A DNA stretch of 64,000 nt from Sporomusa silvacetica DSM 10669 (lineage in GTDB: Bacteria; Bacillota; Negativicutes; Sporomusales; Sporomusaceae), in contig NZ_LSLK01000059.1 of assembly GCF_002257705.1 (NCBI RefSeq), positions 248,001-312,000 of the forward strand. Direction: 5' to 3'. The translations under genes were made by a program, and so were the position numbers. Of this stretch, positions 32,398 to 38,289 are shown piece by piece. Positions within the stretch are counted from its first letter, which is position 1, and each line of letters opens with the position of its first letter. The notes under the pieces are model-generated. The model was not told the origin of the DNA and did no database searches. It worked only from the letters and a program-made list of their open reading frames with translations.

Positions 32398-33555
32398 ATG
32401 CAAAAAATTGCCATACCAGATCTTCAACCTAATATGGTAGTTGCCCGTAATATCTACAGCACCGAAGGCGTATTGCTATTAAGCGCCGATACGGTGCTCA
32501 ATGCTATGCAAATTGATCGCTTACAGCAGTTTGGCCTACCTAGTATCTATATAAAAAATCCCTTTACTGACACTATCACCTATGGCGACCTTATAGATAC
32601 CATCCCTGAAGTTGTCCGCGAAGAAACAAGGGTTCAGGCCGTCCAACTTGTGAATACGGCTTTTAAAAACCTTACTGTCACGCAGAATCTCGACACACAG
32701 CAATTTAAGGCGATTTCTAATTTTCTTCTTGATGATGTTATCAAAAATCGTGGGGCCATGATTCATCTCACAGATATCCGGGCCCGTGATGGCTATACCT
32801 TTGGGCACTCGGTTAATGTCTGCGTATTAGCTACCCTCACCGGCGTTCAGTTAGGCTATGACATGATTAATCTCAAAGAACTGGCATTAGGCGCCTTACT
32901 CCACGATGCAGGCAAAATGCTCATTCCACAAGAAATCATCATCAAGCCTGCTCCACTTACAACCACCGAGCGTAAACTTATGGAACAACATTCTGACCTT
33001 GGTTTTGATATTCTCCGTAAACACAGCGACATCCCATTGGTCTCAGCCCATATCGCCTTTCAGCACCATGAAAAATTTGACGGCACTGGTTATACCCGCG
33101 GCCTTGTCGGCACAGATATTCATGAGTATGCCCGCATTGTAGCCATTGCCGATGTATATGATGCACTTACCTCAGACAGACCTTACAAAGAAGGCATATT
33201 GCCGCACGAAGCCTATGAAATCATGATGTCCTTAGCTAATACCCACTTTGATCCAATTATTTTGCAGACTTTTCTAAATTATATTGCCCTTTATCCGCTA
33301 GGCAGCATCGTCCAACTTAATACAGGTGACATCGCAGTAGTAACACGAGTAATTCCCGGACTACAAACCCGACCAACCTTAAAATTTCTCCTTGATGCAA
33401 GCGGTCGCAGGCTGAAAAATGGCCCCGAAATTGATTTGACTAAACACCTGACAATTTTTATTACTAAAGTATTCACCCTTACAGAGGTTCTGCAGTTGGG
33501 TACGAATTCACCCCAGCAGACAAACCTTCATCAGCCCTTTGAACCAAGCTGCTAG
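32398..33555 (+). CDS. HD-GYP domain phosphodiesterase-like protein
   Basis: 385 residues, on the plus strand behind AGAAGGGG. The N-terminal 110 residues are a helical/DUF3391-like region. The HD-GYP domain spans about 135-310: H137-S-V-N, L-L-H169-D170-A-G-K, H-S-D-L-G-F, H222-H-E-K-F-D-G-T-G-Y-T, and A-D-V-Y-D-A-L-T-S-D-R-P-Y. Such proteins hydrolyse cyclic di-GMP. The usual G-Y-P ends here in G-Y-T, while all metal-binding histidines and aspartates are kept. The last 75 residues are an unassigned tail. Its role in motility or sporulation signalling is inference from family. Confidence 0.92.
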   Translation: MQKIAIPDLQPNMVVARNIYSTEGVLLLSADTVLNAMQIDRLQQFGLPSIYIKNPFTDTITYGDLIDTIPEVVREETRVQAVQLVNTAFKNLTVTQNLDTQQFKAISNFLLDDVIKNRGAMIHLTDIRARDGYTFGHSVNVCVLATLTGVQLGYDMINLKELALGALLHDAGKMLIPQEIIIKPAPLTTTERKLMEQHSDLGFDILRKHSDIPLVSAHIAFQHHEKFDGTGYTRGLVGTDIHEYARIVAIADVYDALTSDRPYKEGILPHEAYEIMMSLANTHFDPIILQTFLNYIALYPLGSIVQLNTGDIAVVTRVIPGLQTRPTLKFLLDASGRRLKNGPEIDLTKHLTIFITKVFTLTEVLQLGTNSPQQTNLHQPFEPSC

Positions 33556-33642
33556 CCTGAACATATACAAGCTCTCTGACAGTGAATTCCCTGTACTCTC
33601 GCTAATTGGAAACGCTTATTATATTATAACATTTTCCAATGC

Positions 33643-34542
33643 TTATCTCGCAACACTTACTTTGGTTAATGTTTTGGCAAGTCTCAGTAGTTCTTCCTGG
33701 CTGGTTGCGCCTTCCAGCGTTACTTCATTATTATCAATAATGACAGTTACTTTATTACGGTTTGGCAGATTACTATTAATGGCTTCCTTGGGGATGGCCA
33801 TTTTTTTCTGTACCTGGGGCGGCACCGGCACTGAGCGGAGCGCATTGGTTGGTTTTGGGGCCTGGGTAATGATGATTTCATCAGGATCACCCTGATGGTA
33901 CACTTGTCTAATCGTTTTGCTGATTGCATCAATTGAAACAATATCAGCTTTGCGGTCAGCCAAGGCCAGCATGGTGCCTTCCACTGCTGGTACAACAGGG
34001 GAAGGCACAGCCAAGGCTACACTAGGCGCCTGGGTGGCTTCCGCCTCTGGTTGAGCTGGCTCAGTAATTTGAGAACCAGGCGTCGAAGCCTGTATCTCGT
34101 CTTTGGCTGGCGGCACTGTCAGATTAGCCGGTGTTTCCACAATAGATGACGGTTGCGGCGTTTCAACGGCAGGCGCCGGTATCGATTGCGGACTCTTAGC
34201 CAGATGCTGTTCTTGCGTGGCTGGTGGAAAAATGTTTAAAAGTGTAATTAATAACACCGCCGCTGCTACCGTACCAGCAAAACTGGCTACGCCCCAGACC
34301 AAGCGTTTTTTACGCTTGGCCCTGGCAATAGAAATAGCTGCTTGCTCCACAATATGGTTCAGTACTGCCGGAGGCGGTACAGCTGGCGGCGCGACTGCCG
34401 CTTTAATTAGCTGGGCAGTACGCAAGAGTTCGGCGAGTTCTTCCTCATGCGTGTTTTCTAACGGCATACCCTGATTAAGTTCATCCAAAGCGGCTGACAA
34501 TGCTTCTGCTTGTCTTTTTTCCGTATTAGTGTTATCCTGCAC
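33643..34542 (-). CDS. Anti-sigma factor-like single-pass membrane protein
   Basis: 299 residues from the GTG at 34542, seven bases after GGGAGG and overlapping the sigma gene stop by 11 bases. The frame runs 12 codons further but that reads through the sigma gene end. A cytosolic helical part (about 1-78) is followed by one membrane segment (about 81-105), a Pro/Ala/Thr-rich stalk (106-200) and a small C-terminal domain ending V-T-V-I-I-D-N-N-E-V-T-L-E-G-A-T-S-Q-E-E-L. The zinc anti-sigma motif HxxxCxxC is absent. Its job as anti-sigma is inferred from the overlap with the ECF sigma gene and the topology. Confidence 0.75.
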   Translation of the reverse strand: MQDNTNTEKRQAEALSAALDELNQGMPLENTHEEELAELLRTAQLIKAAVAPPAVPPPAVLNHIVEQAAISIARAKRKKRLVWGVASFAGTVAAAVLLITLLNIFPPATQEQHLAKSPQSIPAPAVETPQPSSIVETPANLTVPPAKDEIQASTPGSQITEPAQPEAEATQAPSVALAVPSPVVPAVEGTMLALADRKADIVSIDAISKTIRQVYHQGDPDEIIITQAPKPTNALRSVPVPPQVQKKMAIPKEAINSNLPNRNKVTVIIDNNEVTLEGATSQEELLRLAKTLTKVSVAR

Positions 34543-35113
34543 CAGCTTCCCTCCCTCCTGTAATGCCGTTTTCATCAAATAAATCCTTCAGTTTTTTGAG
34601 CGCCCGCTGCTGCAGCATTTTTATGGCAGCACTACTTTTCCCCATGATCCTCGCAACATCAGCTATGGCCACCCCTTGAAGAATTCTAAGTTCAATCACT
34701 CGTCGTTGCTCTTCCGGCAAAAGTTCCAACAGCCTACTCACTTCCCTGCGCTGTTCCGCACTCACGACGGCTTCGTCAGGACGAGTACTTGTGTCAATTA
34801 TAGGCTCATTATATTGAGCAATATCAACCAAATGGGGAGCCCGACCACGTTTACGGTAATAATCAATAATAAGATTAAGCGTAATGCGTGACAGATAGGT
34901 TTTGAAGGTGGCGTTAGTTTCTTTATACCGTGGCAGCGCCGCCAGCGCCCGCAAAAAGGTGTCTTGCGCGATTTCCTGAGCGTCTTCTGGACTGCCAGTC
35001 TTAGATAAAGCCAAGCGGTAAATAGGCGGCCAATAAGTAGTAACCAGCTCATCAAGGGCTGCCCGGTCACCCTCCTGCGCCTTGGCAATCATACGATTTT
35101 CATCCTGCGCCAT
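34532..35113 (-). CDS. ECF-type RNA polymerase sigma factor
   Basis: 193 residues. Region 2 (about 12-90) has A-L-D-E-L-V-x-x-Y-W-P-P-I-Y-R-L-A, D-A-Q-E-I-A-Q-D-T-F-L-R-A and F-K-T-Y-L-S-R-I-T-L-N-L-I-I-D-Y-Y-R-K-R. Region 4 (about 122-182) has L-L-P-E-E-Q-R-R-V-I-E-L-R, then a helix-turn-helix with V-A-I-A-D-V-A-R-I-M-G-K-S-S-A-A-I-K-M. The linker is 30 residues and no extra C-terminal domain exists. Regulon unknown. It is followed by its presumed anti-sigma. Confidence 0.93.
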   Translation of the reverse strand: MAQDENRMIAKAQEGDRAALDELVTTYWPPIYRLALSKTGSPEDAQEIAQDTFLRALAALPRYKETNATFKTYLSRITLNLIIDYYRKRGRAPHLVDIAQYNEPIIDTSTRPDEAVVSAEQRREVSRLLELLPEEQRRVIELRILQGVAIADVARIMGKSSAAIKMLQQRALKKLKDLFDENGITGGREAGAG

Positions 35114-35180
35114 CTTTTGTCACCACGCTTTACCTTCACATATATTTAAACGCACTTCAACTCCATAAGTAACTGGTATT

Positions 35181-35213
35181 TTATCCGCTGACCAAGTTAA
35201 TAGCAACTTGGTC
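35181..35213. repeat. Dispersed repeat, short copy with hairpin
   Basis: The motif TTATCCGCTGACCAAGTT (from 35181) matches those at 37653 and 55371 with one to three changes. Within it GACCAAGTT (35190-35198) pairs perfectly with AACTTGGTC (35205-35213). It lies after the stop of the 772-residue gene. No T tract follows on the minus strand. Confidence 0.6.
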
Positions 35214-35274
35214 GAACTTTATGCACCCTATAGTTTCTTCCCAATAAAGCAAAAATACTCTTTACCAGTACAAC

Positions 35275-37593
35275 TCATTTTACCAAAAACTCTCCTACGG
35301 TGAGCGGCAGTTGACCTAGCTGCTCTTTTACTTCTTCCATACTGTCGGCAAAGCCGCTGGCCGCTTCTGCATCGCTAAAGCGCACCTTTACATCTAGGTT
35401 ATTCCCGTCATATAAGCGAAATGCCGCATCTACCATGCCAATATTTTCGGTTTCCAGGCAAATTCTCAGCCATGTCTCGGTCACTTTCTGGCCGGGATTT
35501 TTTTTGTCTTCTTCCTCTTGATAATAAACATGAATGTAGGCCGGATATACTGTTTGGCCGTCACCAAAGTATAGCGGTACCGCTATACTCAATACCCTTT
35601 GGGCATCCTGTCGTTCAGCTGTTACACCACTTGGCTTAGACATAGTCTCAGCCAGTTCCTGCACTACCTTGATGGCCGCTTTAACCTCTTCCGGACTTTT
35701 TTCCTGCCAAATGTTGGCCAGCTCCACCATAGCCTGTTGACTAAGACCAAATGACTGAGCCGCCTGTGGTTGCTTAGAAGTAAGCAGTTCTGCTGCCTGT
35801 TCCAGAATATTGGCAAACACAATAATCTTTTCGCTTGGTGACTGCTGTGATTTATTGAGAGCTGTCACCAATTCAGCTACTGCCGCTGGCAGTGTTTGCA
35901 TCGGCTGCCCGGCTTGCGAGGATGAAGCCTGAGCCGTCAGCGTTGGCGCAGACGACTGAGTGGTTGGCCTTGGTGTTTGTTGGGCCGGCATCTGCGTTGT
36001 CTGTGTTTTCTGTGCGGTTGGCGATGCTGGTTCTTCCGGTTGCAATATGGTTAGAACTAGTTTCCTGATCTCCGGCGGCAGGCTTTCAACCAGCTCGGGC
36101 TGAGTGGCAAAAGCCCTGAGTAATTGGGCCGATTCTTGTGACTTAACCGCAAAACCTGCTAACGTAGTAGGTTTTGCGGGCAAATTCTGCGGGTTATTGG
36201 GGGAATTCTCCTGACGCTGCGGCAGTTGAGATTGCTTTGCACCAGGCCCCTGGCCTTCCTTGGCCTCCGGCTGGGTAGTCTGCGCGGCTTGCTCTTGGCC
36301 TGATTCTTCCTGTTGTAATATAGTTAAAACTATTTTCCTGATTTCCGGCGGCAGGCTTTTCAGCTCGGGCTGAGTGGTAAAAGCCTTGAGTAATTGGGCC
36401 AATTCTTGTGACTTAACCGAATCACCTGCTAACGTGGCAGGTTTTGTCGGCAAATTCTGCGAGTTATTGGGGGAATTCTCCTGACGCTGAGGCATTTCAG
36501 GCTGCTTTGCATCAGGCCCTTGGTTAGGTTGGTTATTTCCTTGCACATTGGAGCGCGCAGCCAACTGGCGCAGTACTTTGACCATTTCTTGCAAGTCACC
36601 AGAATTTTTTCCCTGTAACGCAGCAGTGAGTTCTGTCTGTAGTTGCTGTTTATCCGTTGCTGCCGGGGATGAAGCCTCCCCTTGGCCTTCCATAATATCA
36701 GCCAGCATTGCCGTCTTATCGGCTCTTGTCTTTGATGATTTAAGCAACGCAACTACACCTGCCAGCAGGCTAGTCTGTACGGCTTGATTTTGACTTAATA
36801 GCTGCTGAACAGGCTCCCTATTTTCCGGTGGTAAACTTTTGTCCTGTGCTGTCCGGTTGGCAATCGTCTGCGTAAGTTCACCCAACTCACCAGTTAGTAG
36901 AATTTGTTGTGTTGAAGGATTTTGCTGGTTCGATTTTGTCTGGCCTGCTTGCGATGATGGTTCTTCCTGTTGCAATAGGGTTAGAACTAGTTCCCTGATC
37001 TCCGGCGGCATGCCTTCAACCAGCTCGGGCTGGGTGGCAAACGCCCTGAGTAATTGTGCCAATTCTTGTGACTTAACTGAGTCACCTGTTGGCATGACCA
37101 GTTTTGTCGACAAATTCTGCGAGTTATTGGGTGATAAATTTCCCGGCCGTTGAGGCACTTCAGGCTGCTTCGCGTCAGACCCTTGGCCCTCCTCGGCCGT
37201 GAGGCCAGCTGCCTGTTCCATAATATCAGCCAGCATTGCCAGCTTTTCTGCTCCTGTCTTTGATGATTTAAGCAGCGCAACTAAGCCCTCCTGCAGGGTA
37301 GTCTGTGCTGCTTGATTCTGGCTTACCAGTTGCTGAACAAGCTCCCTGATTTCCGGTGGTAAGCTTTTGATAAGCGCCGCCCTGTTGGCAACAGTCTGAG
37401 AAAGTTCAGTTAGTTCAGTTGTAATAATGCTTTCTAAAGCCACCAATACCGCTTGCGATGAATTGGCTGTCTTACCTGATGAATTCTGCTGTACTTGGGT
37501 GGTCTCGTCCGGTTGCCCAGCCGGCGCAGCCTCAGGTTTAACCGTCAAAGTCGTCTGGACAGAGCTGGCATTATTTATGGTGTTAATCATCAT
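35275..37593 (-). CDS. Large Gln-rich repeat protein with FliK-like C-terminal domain
   Basis: 772 residues, ATG behind AAAGGTGAGGG. The first 540 residues are Gln/Ser/Pro/Thr-rich and internally repetitive. A unit with S-L-P-P-E-(I/N)-R-E ... L-L-K-S-S-K-T ... M-L-A-D-I-M-E occurs at 61-126 and 239-302. A unit with S-V-K-S-Q-E-L-A-Q-L-L-(R/K)-A-F ... P-P-E-I-R ... L-T-(I/L)-L-Q occurs at 136-211, 358-430 and 447-521. The C-terminus (about 660-772) has alternating strands and helices with E-N-I-G-M-V-D-A-A-F-R-L and L-D-V-K-V-R-F-S, resembling the hook-length control C-domain. The FliK-like reading is inference. There is no signal peptide. The gene stands alone, between copies of a dispersed repeat. 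Confidence 0.7.
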   Translation of the reverse strand: MMINTINNASSVQTTLTVKPEAAPAGQPDETTQVQQNSSGKTANSSQAVLVALESIITTELTELSQTVANRAALIKSLPPEIRELVQQLVSQNQAAQTTLQEGLVALLKSSKTGAEKLAMLADIMEQAAGLTAEEGQGSDAKQPEVPQRPGNLSPNNSQNLSTKLVMPTGDSVKSQELAQLLRAFATQPELVEGMPPEIRELVLTLLQQEEPSSQAGQTKSNQQNPSTQQILLTGELGELTQTIANRTAQDKSLPPENREPVQQLLSQNQAVQTSLLAGVVALLKSSKTRADKTAMLADIMEGQGEASSPAATDKQQLQTELTAALQGKNSGDLQEMVKVLRQLAARSNVQGNNQPNQGPDAKQPEMPQRQENSPNNSQNLPTKPATLAGDSVKSQELAQLLKAFTTQPELKSLPPEIRKIVLTILQQEESGQEQAAQTTQPEAKEGQGPGAKQSQLPQRQENSPNNPQNLPAKPTTLAGFAVKSQESAQLLRAFATQPELVESLPPEIRKLVLTILQPEEPASPTAQKTQTTQMPAQQTPRPTTQSSAPTLTAQASSSQAGQPMQTLPAAVAELVTALNKSQQSPSEKIIVFANILEQAAELLTSKQPQAAQSFGLSQQAMVELANIWQEKSPEEVKAAIKVVQELAETMSKPSGVTAERQDAQRVLSIAVPLYFGDGQTVYPAYIHVYYQEEEDKKNPGQKVTETWLRICLETENIGMVDAAFRLYDGNNLDVKVRFSDAEAASGFADSMEEVKEQLGQLPLTVGEFLVK
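36031..37188 (-). repeat. Three in-frame coding repeats inside the 772-residue gene
   Basis: Copies at 36961-37188, 36304-36522 and 36031-36255 encode related 73-76-residue units. DNA identity is visible by eye, for example CTGATCTCCGGCGGCA in two copies with a one-base variant in the third. A second, different unit occurs at 37216-37413 and 36688-36879. High DNA similarity points to recent duplication. Confidence 0.85.
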
Positions 37594-37652
37594 CGTCCCT
37601 CACCTTTTTCATGTCTTTCCCTCTCAATATCAATCCAATTAGGGATCTATCT

Positions 37653-37782
37653 TTATCCGATGACCAAGTTGCTCTAAGACTCCCGCTTCTACAAGCGGGA
37701 GTTTAGAGCAACTTCCCTGGAAGTTGTTCGACTAAGCTTCAGATGGGGTTAAACCCCACCTGAAACTAAGGCTCACTTTATA
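37653..37782. repeat. Dispersed palindromic repeat, long copy
   Basis: The element starts with TTATCCGATGACCAAGTT. A 22-bp hairpin with one bulged base follows (37666-37688 with 37693-37714, loop CTAC). A second palindrome of 13-bp arms around one base (TTCAGATGGGGTT, 37738-37764) comes next. Its last 57 bases (37726-37782) match 55398-55454 at 49 of 57 positions without gaps. The inner CTCCCGCTT/AAGCGGGAG stem recalls ends of IS200/IS605-type elements, but no transposase is near. The rest of the 37594-37889 gap is A/T-rich; TATAAT at 37860-37865 may serve the next gene. Confidence 0.75.
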
Positions 37783-37889
37783 ACTACGATTATCTCTGTT
37801 ATCGGGATTTTTATTTAATTTCTTAACATAACTCACAATATTTACGCCAATACATAAACTATAATAAAAGCCATAAAGGAGGCCGCTAC

Positions 37890-38183
37890 ATGGCTACATT
37901 CCGCAAGCTACTGTCCGGGGGACGCAGTTCAAGGCCTGCGCCAATATTCCAGCTTGTTCCCGGTCAGCCGCTGACAACTGGTTATTTTTTATTGCAGGTT
38001 GAACCTGCAATCCGTCACGGAATAGCCGAACTATTAGAAAGCAATCCGCGCCATGCCCTCACCGAACTAGCATTAGTCGCCTATTTGATGGGTATGGGAT
38101 TTGACTATCCTACAGCACAGGTAATTGTTGAAGCTTGGGAGAAAGACGATATCTTATTGGCACAAGGAATTTTGACAGAATAA
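37890..38183 (+). CDS. Conserved-looking small protein of unknown function
   Basis: 97 residues on the plus strand, with a very good ribosome site (AAAGGAGG, ATG after 8 bases), which is the main reason to call it. No signal peptide or membrane segment is present. The second half is helical: H-A-L-T-E-L-A-L-V-A-Y-L-M-G-M-G-F-D-Y-P-T-A-Q-V-I-V. The M-G-F ... A-x-x-x-V pattern is loosely like a UBA fold, which is weak. I do not recognise a family. It converges on the metalloprotease gene and shares a two-way terminator with it. Confidence 0.7.
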   Translation: MATFRKLLSGGRSSRPAPIFQLVPGQPLTTGYFLLQVEPAIRHGIAELLESNPRHALTELALVAYLMGMGFDYPTAQVIVEAWEKDDILLAQGILTE

Positions 38184-38210
38184 AGCAAGTTCTACTTTTG
38201 GTTAGAAAAT

Positions 38211-38286
38211 TAAAATTGCCACGCGATACACTCAATGACTACTCTCAAACCCTTCGTCATTGCATGTGCTAAGCGTGACAATTTTT
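38211..38286. terminator. Bidirectional terminator/palindrome between convergent genes
   Basis: TAAAATTGCCACGC (38211-38224) pairs with GCGTGACAATTTTT (38273-38286) with about one mismatch, and an inner CAATGAC/GTCATTG pairing tightens the 48-base loop. Both outer flanks are A/T-rich, so each strand ends in a T run. It separates the plus-strand 97-residue gene from the minus-strand protease. Confidence 0.7.
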
Positions 38287-38289
38287 CTA

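Noticed and set aside
36031..37413. Regular repeats considered as a CRISPR-like array
   Set aside because: They are in-frame coding repeats of 200-230 bases with protein-level similarity, not short repeats with unique spacers.
37653..37782. Remnant of an IS605/TnpB element with guide RNA
   Set aside because: The stem resembles such ends, but no TnpA or TnpB coding remnant is present on either strand nearby.
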